Part shown: positions 1 through 7,988 of the stretch, piece after piece
Layout of the letters: every line of letters begins with the position of its first letter
How positions within the stretch are numbered: position 1 is the stretch's first letter
Origin: Snodgrassella alvi
GTDB taxonomy: Bacteria; Pseudomonadota; Gammaproteobacteria; Burkholderiales; Neisseriaceae
Direction of reading: 5' to 3'
Assembly (NCBI RefSeq): GCF_002777825.1
Contig: NZ_MEIR01000080.1
Location: 124,001 to 188,000, forward strand
DNA: 64,000 nt
Program-made: the position numbers and the translations under genes
Notes under the pieces: generated by a model
The model's database searches: none
The model's input: only the letters and a program-made list of their open reading frames with translations
Told to the model about the DNA's origin: nothing

Positions 1-1062
1 GGAATGTATCCACCCGGTTCCACTTTCAAACCATTTTTGGCTATGGCTGCGCTCGAAAGTGGCAAACTTACCCAAAGTACAGTTCTGCCAGCGCCAGGTG
101 TCTGGAGTATTCCTGGCTCTACCCACCAATTTCGTGATGCCGCACGTAGCGGACATGGCTCGGCAAATCTGAGCAAGGCTATTCAGGTTTCATCAGATAC
201 ATTTTTTTACCGTCTGGGTTATGAAATGGGTGTAGACCGTATGTCACCTTATTTAGCCCAGTTTAATCTGGGTAAACAGACAGGTATCGATATAAATCAT
301 GAATACACAGGGGTATTACCCACGCGTGCATGGAAAGAAAAAAGATTTGCCAAAAGTAAGCCTCAGACGCGGGTATGGCAACCGGCAGATAGTGTTAGTA
401 TGGCCATTGGACAGGGCTATAATGCTTACACACCTTTACAGATAGCTTTTGCCACTGCAATTCTGAGTAATGATGGCATAGTCTATCGTCCTCATCTGGT
501 TCAGGCTTTGCTCGACCATAATTTACAAAAAATGACCTTAATCGACCCGCAACCGATTCGAACATTACCATTTAAGCGCAGCAATTTTGAATACGTTAAG
601 GATGCAATGCAAAAGGTATTGAAACCGGGCGGTACTGCCGCGGCAATCGGTTCAGGTTTGAGTTATTCCATGGGTGGTAAAACCGGTACAGCACAGGTAG
701 TGCAGATTAAACAGGGTGCCCGTTATAATGCTGCGGCTCTGAAAATGCAGCTACGTGACCATGCTTGGTTTATTGCTTTTGCGCCGGCTGATAAGCCACA
801 GATTGCCATTGCTGTTATTCTCGAAAACAATGGCTGGGGGGCAACAGCTGCACCACTTGCCCGGCAATTGGCTGATTTTTATCTGTTGAAATTAAAAAAT
901 TTACCCAGTGCCGGCCAATCAACCAACGCTTCAGATTTACCAGTAAATGATTTATCCAATAATGCCATGATGGATGCGCGGCGGCATGATGAACATAGTC
1001 AGGCTGCTTTGCCGCCATTACTGCGCGCTTATCGTCCTCAGTCTGGCTTGCGAGATAAATGA
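1..1062 (+). CDS. mrdA: Penicillin-binding protein 2, C-terminal part (5' end outside window)
   Basis: Periplasmic D,D-transpeptidase that cross-links peptidoglycan during side-wall growth, partnered with the glycosyltransferase RodA encoded next to it. The frame is open from base 1; the window starts just before the active site, with the catalytic Ser of STFK (SxxK) at 19-21. An SSD triad (the SxN/D position) follows 57 codons later and KTG of KTGTAQ lies near codon 226 of the visible part, so the transpeptidase domain is nearly complete while the membrane anchor and dimerisation domain are missing. The stop TGA overlaps the rodA start codon, implying translational coupling. The adjacent rodA argues for mrdA and against ftsI. 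Confidence 0.95.
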   Translation, partial: GMYPPGSTFKPFLAMAALESGKLTQSTVLPAPGVWSIPGSTHQFRDAARSGHGSANLSKAIQVSSDTFFYRLGYEMGVDRMSPYLAQFNLGKQTGIDINHEYTGVLPTRAWKEKRFAKSKPQTRVWQPADSVSMAIGQGYNAYTPLQIAFATAILSNDGIVYRPHLVQALLDHNLQKMTLIDPQPIRTLPFKRSNFEYVKDAMQKVLKPGGTAAAIGSGLSYSMGGKTGTAQVVQIKQGARYNAAALKMQLRDHAWFIAFAPADKPQIAIAVILENNGWGATAAPLARQLADFYLLKLKNLPSAGQSTNASDLPVNDLSNNAMMDARRHDEHSQAALPPLLRAYRPQSGLRDK

Positions 1063-2168
1063 TGATTAATGAAAAACAATGGTTCAAACGCTTTTGGTAC
1101 AAATTGTGGGCACCAATGGATGTGTGGTTGTTTTATGCTATGCTGACCATTTATGTGATGAGTCTGTTTCTACTTTATTCTGCCGACGGACAGGATTTTG
1201 GCCAGCTGGAAAATAAAACTCTGCATACCATTCTCAGTTTTATTTTATTATGGGTGATTGCTCGCACTCCACCACAGATATTAAGTAATTTTGCTTTACC
1301 GTCGTATTGTCTGGGTATATTGCTGCTGATTGGTGTACATTTTGTCGGAATTACTGTAAATGGTTCCACTCGCTGGTTGAATATTGGTATAGCTCGTATT
1401 CAGCCTTCGGAAATCATGAAAATTGCGGTTCCTATGTTATTGGCATGGTATTTTCAGAAAAACGAAAGTAATATACGCTGGTATCACTATAGTATTGCCT
1501 TTGTATTGATTTTTATTCCTGTAGCACTGATTTTAAAACAGCCGGATTTGGGTACGGCTACGTTAATTATGGCTTCTGGTCTGTTTGTAATATTTTTCGC
1601 TGGTTTACCGTGGAAAGTCATTATTTCAGCGATTATTGGTTTCGTGGCCATGCTGCCTGTAATCTGGAATTATGGGATGCATGATTATCAGCGCATGCGG
1701 GTTTTAACTTTACTCGATCCCACTAAAGACCGCCTTGGTGCCGGATATCATATTCTGCAATCAATGACTGCAATTGGTTCTGGTGGTATCTGGGGTAAAG
1801 GCTGGTTGGAAGGCTCCCAAACTCATCTTGATTATATTCCCGAATCAACGACAGATTTCATCTTTGCTGTATTTGGTGAAGAGTTTGGGCTAATCGGAAA
1901 TATCCTGCTAGTCACTGTATACACATTTATTCTTATGCGTGGGTTATATATTACCTTTAAGGCACCTACTCTGTATTGCCGTACCTTGGCTGGTGCTTTG
2001 ACCATGACCCTGTTTTGCTATGCATTTGTAAATATGGGCATGGTTAGTGGTATTTTACCAGTGGTTGGGGTGCCTTTACCGCTAGTGAGCTACGGTGGTA
2101 CCGCTACTTTATCGGTAATGGTTATCCTGGCAATGCTGATGGGTATCAGTAATCAGCGCAAACAGTAA
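1059..2168 (+). CDS. rodA: Rod-shape peptidoglycan glycosyltransferase RodA
   Basis: SEDS-family inner-membrane glycosyltransferase that polymerises lipid II into glycan strands for cell elongation. The 369-residue length matches E. coli RodA (370). About ten hydrophobic segments are visible, with the family landmarks QPDLGTA in the middle, ESTTDFIF (holding the conserved Asp) and, near the C-terminus, a PVVGVPLPLVSYGG stretch. The ATG overlaps the mrdA stop (ATGA); a second ATG follows immediately at 1062, so the exact first codon is uncertain by one. Transcription ends at the hairpin at about 2212-2249. Confidence 0.96.
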   Translation: MMINEKQWFKRFWYKLWAPMDVWLFYAMLTIYVMSLFLLYSADGQDFGQLENKTLHTILSFILLWVIARTPPQILSNFALPSYCLGILLLIGVHFVGITVNGSTRWLNIGIARIQPSEIMKIAVPMLLAWYFQKNESNIRWYHYSIAFVLIFIPVALILKQPDLGTATLIMASGLFVIFFAGLPWKVIISAIIGFVAMLPVIWNYGMHDYQRMRVLTLLDPTKDRLGAGYHILQSMTAIGSGGIWGKGWLEGSQTHLDYIPESTTDFIFAVFGEEFGLIGNILLVTVYTFILMRGLYITFKAPTLYCRTLAGALTMTLFCYAFVNMGMVSGILPVVGVPLPLVSYGGTATLSVMVILAMLMGISNQRKQ

Positions 2169-2211
2169 TACCAGATTGCATTTTGATTGATACTTTTTTG
2201 GCGACAGTAGT

Positions 2212-2249
2212 AAAAAATCGAAACCTTATAAAAGGTTTCGATTTTTTTT
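2212..2249. terminator. Bidirectional intrinsic terminator between rodA and clpP
   Basis: ATCGAAACCTT pairs with AAGGTTTCGAT around a short ATAA loop, with an A-run on the left and T-run on the right. It sits between two converging genes and can stop both. Confidence 0.9.
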
Positions 2250-2291
2250 GCATAAATATAAAATCTGAATCTAAATATCTATCTAAGCTTT

Positions 2292-2903
2292 TTATTTGGG
2301 TCTGTGGGTTAGGACTTCATCAATCAGACCGTATTTTTTCGCTTCCTCAGCCGACATAAAATTATCGCGATCGGTGTCTTTTTCAATTTGAGCCAGTTTT
2401 TGGCCGGTATGGCGCGCCAAATGTTCGTTTAATTGTTTTTTCAGCTTGAGTAATTCACGCGCATGGATTTCGATATCCGAAGCCTGACCACCCAATCCAC
2501 CACTGATAAGTGGTTGGTGAATCATGACCCGGCTGTTTGGTAAAGCAAATCGTTTACCCTTGGTTCCAGCCGACAGGAGGAAAGCGCCCATACTTGCAGC
2601 CTGTCCCAAGCATAAAGTTGCCACATCAGGCTTGATGAAATTCATGGTATCAAAAATGGACATACCGGCAGTTACCGACCCGCCCGGAGAGTTGATATAA
2701 AGAGAAATATCCTTATCAGGATTTTCACTTTCCAGAAACAGTAACTGGGCTACAACCAGATTGGCAGTTTCATCGGTAACTGGGCCAACCATAAATATAA
2801 TCCGTTCCTTGAGCAGGCGCGAATAGATGTCATACGCACGTTCTCCGCGGCCACTCTGTTCTACAACCATAGGTACCAGACCCAGATTTTCAATATGTGA
2901 CAT
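2292..2903 (-). CDS. clpP: ATP-dependent Clp protease proteolytic subunit
   Basis: Cytoplasmic serine peptidase that forms a barrel of two heptamers and degrades substrates fed by ClpX or ClpA. At 203 residues it has the usual size. The catalytic triad is visible: Ser104 in GQAASMGAF, His129 in SRVMIHQP and Asp180 in DTDRDNF. A GAGGAA ribosome-binding site precedes the ATG. It lies 84 bases downstream of tig, the same order as in many proteobacteria, but clpX does not follow; the next gene converges from the other side. A hairpin between tig and clpP could tune expression. Confidence 0.97.
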   Translation of the reverse strand: MSHIENLGLVPMVVEQSGRGERAYDIYSRLLKERIIFMVGPVTDETANLVVAQLLFLESENPDKDISLYINSPGGSVTAGMSIFDTMNFIKPDVATLCLGQAASMGAFLLSAGTKGKRFALPNSRVMIHQPLISGGLGGQASDIEIHARELLKLKKQLNEHLARHTGQKLAQIEKDTDRDNFMSAEEAKKYGLIDEVLTHRPK

Positions 2904-2923
2904 ATTTTTTCCTCAATTGAAAT

Positions 2924-2962
2924 AAAAGCACCCAAGCAGCTTCACAACTACTTCGGTGCTTT
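2924..2962 (-). terminator. Hairpin between tig and clpP, terminator or attenuator
   Basis: On the minus strand AAAGCACC pairs with GGTGCTTT, extended by an imperfect GAAGTAG/CTGCTT pairing, followed by TTTATTTC. It sits in the tig-clpP spacer, so partial termination would set the ratio of the two products. Confidence 0.55.
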
Positions 2963-2987
2963 GGTCGTTGTTTAATGCGTACTACAC

Positions 2988-4307
2988 TCAGGCCTGAGCC
3001 TGTTGTCCCATAACTTCATCAAAAGTCAGTACTTTATCTGCCACTTTTGCTTTGCTTAAAACGTAGTCAACTACATTCTGCTCTATAGCCAGTGAAGTAG
3101 GTGCCTGCAGATTCTTTTTATCACTATAGTACCAGTCGATAACTTCTTGCGGGTCTTCATAGCTATCCGCAAATTCATTGATTACGTTACGTACCTGTTC
3201 TTCTGATGGTTCCAGTTTTTCTTCGCGCACCAGTTCGCCCATAATCAGGCTGATGGCTACACGACGGCTGGCCTGCTCATTGAACATATCCAGTGGCAAT
3301 TCCAGATCTTTTTGATCCATACCCTGTGCCGCAAAATTTTCTTTCATTCGCGCGGCCATAGTCTTTGCTTCTTCAGTGATCAATGATGAAGGAACATCAA
3401 CCGGAGTGGCAGCCAGTAAGGCATTAATGGCGCTGTCTTTAGTCATTTCACTTACACGACGGTTTACTTCACGGCTGACATTTTTCTTGATCTCAGCACG
3501 CATTTTTTGTACATCGCCATCTTCAATACCCAGTGATTTGGCAAATTCTTCATTTACTTCTGGCAGCACTGCTTCAGAAACATTTTTCAGTGTAATGGTG
3601 AAAATAGCAATTTTACCGGCCAGATCCTTACTTTGGTAATCTTCTGGGAATGTAACGGAAACTTCTCTTACATCGCCCTCTTTCATACCAACAATACCTG
3701 CTTCAAAGTCTGGCAACATCTGGCCTTTGCCCAGCAGGAAAGGGTAATTTTCGGCAGTGCCGCCTGCAAATGCTTCACCATCAATTTTACCAACAAAATC
3801 GATGATAACCCGATCATCGTTACGCGCTTCACGTTCTACATGATTGAAACGGGTACGTTGCTGGCGCAGGATATCTACGGTTTTGTCAATTTCTGTATCG
3901 CCAATTTCAGTACTGAACTTAGTTACTTCCTGAGCACTTAAATCACCGATTTTGATTTCAGGGAATTCTTCAAATACCACGGCAATTTTATATACTTTTT
4001 CATCATCTTGATCAGCATCTTCCAGTGCAGTAAGACTTTTCAGGCCGGCAACCTTCAGTTTTTCAGCTACGATGAGGTCTTCAAATGCTTTATGGGTCAT
4101 TTCATTCAGCACTTCATCGCGAATGCCATAACCATACATGGAATCAATCATTTTCAGCGGTGCTTTACCCGGACGGAAGCCATCAATACGAGCACGTTTC
4201 TGTGCTACTTTCATGCGTGCGTTAACTTTTGCTCGGATGTCTTCCCAGTTCAGAGCCAAAATGATTTTACGCTCTAAATTATCTAGTTTTTCTACTGTTA
4301 CGCTCAT
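2988..4307 (-). CDS. tig: Trigger factor, ribosome-associated chaperone/PPIase
   Basis: Chaperone that binds nascent chains at the ribosome exit tunnel and has FKBP-type prolyl isomerase activity. The 439-residue protein shows the three-domain order: N-terminal ribosome-binding domain with the signature GFRPGKAP at residues 43-50, a central FKBP domain (DRVIIDFVGKIDGE through the GMKEGD region, about 160-245), and a helical C-terminal substrate cradle. Length compares with 432 in E. coli. It is first in the tig-clpP unit. Confidence 0.97.
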   Translation of the reverse strand: MSVTVEKLDNLERKIILALNWEDIRAKVNARMKVAQKRARIDGFRPGKAPLKMIDSMYGYGIRDEVLNEMTHKAFEDLIVAEKLKVAGLKSLTALEDADQDDEKVYKIAVVFEEFPEIKIGDLSAQEVTKFSTEIGDTEIDKTVDILRQQRTRFNHVEREARNDDRVIIDFVGKIDGEAFAGGTAENYPFLLGKGQMLPDFEAGIVGMKEGDVREVSVTFPEDYQSKDLAGKIAIFTITLKNVSEAVLPEVNEEFAKSLGIEDGDVQKMRAEIKKNVSREVNRRVSEMTKDSAINALLAATPVDVPSSLITEEAKTMAARMKENFAAQGMDQKDLELPLDMFNEQASRRVAISLIMGELVREEKLEPSEEQVRNVINEFADSYEDPQEVIDWYYSDKKNLQAPTSLAIEQNVVDYVLSKAKVADKVLTFDEVMGQQAQA

Positions 4308-4481
4308 CGTAAACCCTTAGATGTCAGTTGATCTGATTTGGTTCATTTGTCTTAAAAGTACTGCTTGGGCTGTACGCACACGGGCATTCACTCATGCAGA
4401 CAAAAATTAAATGGCAAGTGTACCATAAGCCTTTATAAAAGCCTATGTAATGACAAAACACTTTTAGCAGTTTGTGGCTGA

Positions 4482-5345
4482 TTAGCTGTGCTGATCTGTT
4501 TTCATTATTCTTTCTACTTCATGCCAATAGCCATCGGCGTGTTGTTGCACCAATGCTATCATGCCCTGCCTGATTTGCTTAATCTGATTGAAATTAACAA
4601 TTGCATTACTGCTTACGCGTACTGGAGACAGAAAGGATAAATGGTCAAGTACATAGAAGCGACGGTGCTCCTGAAATTCAAATTCTGCCCAATTTTCAAT
4701 GTAACGCCCCTGCCAGCATAAAGGATGTAACGGTGCCTGAAAGTGCTGGTTGGCTGAGGGTGTGAATAGCATGCCACGGATAATACTGGCGTGCTGCAAC
4801 ATGCCGGGTTCAAGCATCAGATCTTTTAAGGTACTTTCAGCAGCAGGCTGAATACTTAATGCTAGTTGCTGCTTAATCTTGTGCATTTTATCCATTAGCC
4901 GGTCTGCTTTGCTCAGGCCAATAAAACTTTCTGCTTTATCTGACTGGCTGCCATAATATTTACAGGTTAATTCCAGATGAAAAATCTGGTCATTTAGCTG
5001 CACGATGAAATCAAAGGCTCCTACTGTGCGCTGATTATCCTGAACGGGCAAATTATGAGCAATTAAGCGGCTGTGTGGCGCATGTAAAAACCAGTAGTAA
5101 AGTAAGCGTTCTGCATATACCCCCAGATGAGTCTGATAACCACCATGTTGTTTCAGAAACAGATACAGATTATCCGGCTGTTCATCCAATGACAACAGAA
5201 ATCGAAATCCCTCATTCCCTAATAATATTGAAACTGGCAGCTCAGCAGATGATATCCAGGGCGATGGCGCGGTCAACAAACTAGCCAAATCACGCACAAT
5301 CGTTTTTTTCAGATGCCACCAGATTGGATCAGAAGCATAATTCAT
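4482..5345 (-). CDS. DUF1853 family protein
   Basis: Protein of unknown function whose opening (DPIWWHLKK, then VRDLASLL) resembles the DUF1853 family of proteobacteria; the acidic and aromatic motifs around residues 105-145 (AFDFIVQ, LELTCKYYG) suggest a nuclease-like fold, which is only inference. I place the start at 5345 because AGAGGAG stands 8-10 bases upstream; a start at 5381 would add 12 residues without a clear ribosome-binding site. It follows trmJ by about 40 bases on the same strand and is probably cotranscribed with it. No signal peptide or membrane segment is seen. Confidence 0.75.
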   Translation of the reverse strand: MNYASDPIWWHLKKTIVRDLASLLTAPSPWISSAELPVSILLGNEGFRFLLSLDEQPDNLYLFLKQHGGYQTHLGVYAERLLYYWFLHAPHSRLIAHNLPVQDNQRTVGAFDFIVQLNDQIFHLELTCKYYGSQSDKAESFIGLSKADRLMDKMHKIKQQLALSIQPAAESTLKDLMLEPGMLQHASIIRGMLFTPSANQHFQAPLHPLCWQGRYIENWAEFEFQEHRRFYVLDHLSFLSPVRVSSNAIVNFNQIKQIRQGMIALVQQHADGYWHEVERIMKTDQHS

Positions 5346-5388
5346 AAGTTTTTTCTCCTCTTGTATAGACAGATTGTGCAATTGACTG

Positions 5389-6201
5389 CTAACTATGCTT
5401 TTTCTGTATTTGTTGATTTATGGTGTTATAAAAGCCACGTAAGATATCAATATCTTCTGTGCTTAGCTGGGCACGGTCAAACATGGCAGCCATGCGCCGC
5501 ATTAGCCGTTCTTCATTGCGACGGTTAAAGAATCCGGCAGTGCTCATCACCTCACGTAAATGCTCTACCATACTGCTTGTCTGCTGATGTGTGGCCAGAT
5601 TCTGTTCCTGCTTTAAATGAGCCATGCTGATATCAACGTGGCTAAACAGCTCATAACAGATTACCTGTACAGCCTGTGCCAGATTGAGGGAAAAATAATC
5701 TGGGTTACCATTGATAGTAATCAAACGATTGCAGCTTTGTACCTCTTCGATACTCAAACCAAAAGTTTCATTACCAAATACAAGTGCTATTTTCTGCCCA
5801 GCACATGCGGCATCGATTAGTGATGGCATAATTTCGCGTGGCGTATGCAATGGTGCAGTCAGTTCACGGCGTCGGCTGGTTAATGCACAGGACAATGTAG
5901 TTTCTGCCAGTGCTTCATTGAGGGAGGCAACAATTCGCGCATTCTCCAGTACATCACGTGCACCTGATGCAAGAGTAAAACTTTCTTCAGGCAGAACGAA
6001 AGCAGCAGCATTTGCATGATCAAACACAGCGGGCTTTGGCGTCATCGGAGTCTGCATCAGATTGGGTGCAACCAGTGTCAATCTGTTTAACCCCATTGTT
6101 TTCATGGCTCGTGCTGCTGAACCAATATTTGCTGGATGGCTGGTGCGGGTAAGAACAACAGTAATGTTATTAAGAAAATCGGGAAGTATGGGTTTATTCA
6201 T
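5389..6201 (-). CDS. trmJ: tRNA (cytidine/uridine-32-2'-O)-methyltransferase TrmJ
   Basis: SPOUT-family SAM-dependent enzyme that 2'-O-methylates position 32 of tRNA anticodon loops. The N-terminal block with TRTSHPANIGSAARAMK, the LVAP strand and the LVFGNETFGLS motif are typical of the TrmJ/TrmH knot domain, followed by a C-terminal helical extension (about 270 residues in all). The start at 6201 (MNKPIL) is preferred; an upstream start at 6237 would add 12 residues and neither has a strong ribosome-binding site. A TrmH-type relative is possible, but the C-terminal extension fits TrmJ. Confidence 0.85.
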   Translation of the reverse strand: MNKPILPDFLNNITVVLTRTSHPANIGSAARAMKTMGLNRLTLVAPNLMQTPMTPKPAVFDHANAAAFVLPEESFTLASGARDVLENARIVASLNEALAETTLSCALTSRRRELTAPLHTPREIMPSLIDAACAGQKIALVFGNETFGLSIEEVQSCNRLITINGNPDYFSLNLAQAVQVICYELFSHVDISMAHLKQEQNLATHQQTSSMVEHLREVMSTAGFFNRRNEERLMRRMAAMFDRAQLSTEDIDILRGFYNTINQQIQKKHS

Positions 6202-6307
6202 GTTTGCAATTAAAATAAGGATGATGCACTCAGACAACTGAACACTGATAAATCCTGTATATTATAGCAAAATCATCCTGTGCAAACGGTAGGTCTGGCG
6301 TGCCGGT

Positions 6308-6336
6308 TTGGGAAAAAGCATTTTTTGCCGTATAAT
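6308..6336 (+). promoter_or_regulatory. Predicted sigma-70 promoter of suhB
   Basis: TTGGGA (-35, 6308-6313) and a consensus TATAAT (-10, 6331-6336) are separated by 17 bases. Transcription would start near 6343, giving a leader of roughly 110 bases before the suhB ATG. Confidence 0.7.
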
Positions 6337-6360
6337 CACTTTCTATTTATTCTGTTTAAT

Positions 6361-6400
6361 TGCCGCAATGTTTTTGAGATGCGGCATTTGTTCTTTAACA
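6361..6400 (+). promoter_or_regulatory. boxB-like hairpin and boxA antitermination site in the suhB leader
   Basis: TGCCGCA (6361-6367) pairs with TGCGGCA (6380-6386) around a 12-base loop, and TGTTCTTTAACA follows at 6389-6400. The latter matches the rrn boxA consensus TGCTCTTTAACA at 11 of 12 positions, and the hairpin-then-boxA order is that of rRNA leaders. SuhB is a component of the Nus complex that acts on boxA RNA, and in E. coli suhB is known to be autoregulated through a boxA in its own leader; here the same logic is inferred from position. Confidence 0.7.
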
Positions 6401-6454
6401 TACATCATTTTGTATCTATTTTAAGCTTTTATCAGCCCTATCACGAGAATTAGC

Positions 6455-7246
6455 ATGAATCCTATTTTAACTACTGCCTGGAAAGCAGCGCGCAAGGCCG
6501 GCCAAATGATGCATCGTGCCAGCAGCAATTTAAATACTATTAAAATTGATAATAAAGCTGCTAATGATTTTGTTTCAGATGTTGATCGTGAGGCAGAACG
6601 TATTATTGTTAACACCCTTCAGGAAGTGTACCCACATCATGCCATTTTGAGTGAGGAAGCTGGCTATCTGGGTAATGACAATGCTGAATATCAATGGATT
6701 ATTGATCCACTGGATGGAACTACCAATTATTTGCATGGCCATAAACAGTATGCCATTTCAATGGCATTGCTGCACAAAGGAACTTTAACTGAAGCGCTGG
6801 TATATGCACCGGAGCAAAATGATTTGTATGTGGCCAGCCGCGGCCAAGGTGCATTACTGAATGATAAACGCATTCGGGTGAGTAACCGCATTGATTTGTT
6901 ACGCAGCCTGATTGCAACGGGTTTTCCAGTTGTTGACCAAAGCATGATGGATACTTATCTGGCCATTTTAAAAGATGTGCTGGCCAAAACAGCCGGTGGC
7001 CGCCGTGAAGGGTCTGCGGCACTGGATTTATGTAATGTAGCCTGTGGCCGTGTAGATGGATATTTTGAATTTAATCTGAAACCGTGGGATATTGCAGGTG
7101 GTGCTTTGATTGTGCAGGAAGCTGGCGGTATCGTTACCGACATGCAGGGTGAGCAGACTTGGCTGGATAGTGGTGACATTGTGGCTGCTAATCCGAAAAT
7201 TCTGGCACAGTTATTGCAAATTATTGCACCTCATTTAGCAATATAA
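6455..7246 (+). CDS. suhB: Inositol-1-monophosphatase / Nus-complex factor SuhB
   Basis: Mg-dependent inositol monophosphatase family protein; in bacteria SuhB also joins NusA, NusB, NusE and NusG in the rRNA antitermination complex. The 263-residue length matches E. coli SuhB (267). Metal-site motifs are visible: SEEAG near residue 67, DPLDGTTNY near 85-93, and WDIAGGAL near 210-217. The ribosome-binding site is weak (GAGAA), which would suit translational control from the boxA-containing leader. A stem-loop just past the stop probably ends the transcript. Confidence 0.95.
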   Translation: MNPILTTAWKAARKAGQMMHRASSNLNTIKIDNKAANDFVSDVDREAERIIVNTLQEVYPHHAILSEEAGYLGNDNAEYQWIIDPLDGTTNYLHGHKQYAISMALLHKGTLTEALVYAPEQNDLYVASRGQGALLNDKRIRVSNRIDLLRSLIATGFPVVDQSMMDTYLAILKDVLAKTAGGRREGSAALDLCNVACGRVDGYFEFNLKPWDIAGGALIVQEAGGIVTDMQGEQTWLDSGDIVAANPKILAQLLQIIAPHLAI

Positions 7247-7255
7247 TATATTTTG

Positions 7256-7288
7256 TGGTGGTTTATGCGGTTAAACCGCTACCACCAG
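7256..7288 (+). terminator. Imperfect hairpin downstream of suhB
   Basis: TGGTGG pairs with CCACCA and an inner GCGGTT with AACCGC, followed by a short T-rich stretch. It lies 10 bases after the suhB stop and ahead of the copper-chaperone gene, so it may be a terminator or part of that gene's leader. Confidence 0.45.
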
Positions 7289-7321
7289 ATTTTATATCTG
7301 TCTTTGATAGGGGTAATAGTT

Positions 7322-7795
7322 ATGAAAAAAGTTCTGTTTACCACTTTGTTAGCTTCATATGCAGGTCTGGTATTGGCACAAGGTATTGTAGCCAATAATG
7401 CATGGGCACGATTCAGCGTACTCGGTATGTCTTCCAGCGGTGTATTTATGGATTTGGACAATCATTCTGGTAAAGATGATGTATTGCTGAGTGCATCCAC
7501 ACCGGTAGCAATGTCCAGTGAAATACATGAAACTGTTGAGGTAAATGGTGTGATGAAGATGCGCCCGCTAGCGCATGGACTGCCCCTGCCTGCTGGACAG
7601 GTAACCCAACTACAGCCGGGCAAAATGCATATTATGTTGATGGGTTTGAAAAAGCCTCTGACAAAAGGGACTACTATTCCTGTACGCCTGACCTTTCGCT
7701 ATGCCAAACCGGTTACCCTAAATGTGCCAGTTAGTATAGCACCAGCCACTCAAACAGATGCGACTGTGCCAGAACATTCGCATATGCATCATTAA
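7322..7795 (+). CDS. Periplasmic copper chaperone, PCu(A)C family
   Basis: Exported copper carrier that delivers Cu(I) toward cytochrome oxidase assembly in related proteins. Residues 1-19 form a signal peptide (MKK start, hydrophobic core, Ala-rich cleavage region). The Cu(I) ligand pattern of the family is visible: His in EIHET, Met in VMKM, then His/Met in MHIMLMGL about 40 residues further. The C-terminus ends in an additional His/Met tail (HSHMHH), common in this family. A GGGG-type ribosome-binding site precedes the ATG at 7322; an in-frame ATG at 7253 overlaps the hairpin and is unlikely. Confidence 0.88.
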   Translation: MKKVLFTTLLASYAGLVLAQGIVANNAWARFSVLGMSSSGVFMDLDNHSGKDDVLLSASTPVAMSSEIHETVEVNGVMKMRPLAHGLPLPAGQVTQLQPGKMHIMLMGLKKPLTKGTTIPVRLTFRYAKPVTLNVPVSIAPATQTDATVPEHSHMHH

Positions 7796-7988
7796 GTTAG
7801 CCTGCCAACTGGATAAATTGGATTCCAAACCTGAATTTACTCAGGTAATTATATGTAACTATTTGTATAATCAGTGCTGTGTTTTCAGGATTGATTAAAT
7901 TTGCTGTCAGTAATAGATATTTCTCAAATATATAGTCTCATAGCAGGCAGATTACTGCTTTTTGAAAATAATTTAATTTTAACTATTT

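Noticed and set aside
815-1102. Open frame on the minus strand across the mrdA-rodA junction
   Set aside because: It lies opposite two well-supported genes, has no ribosome-binding site and reads as a shadow frame.
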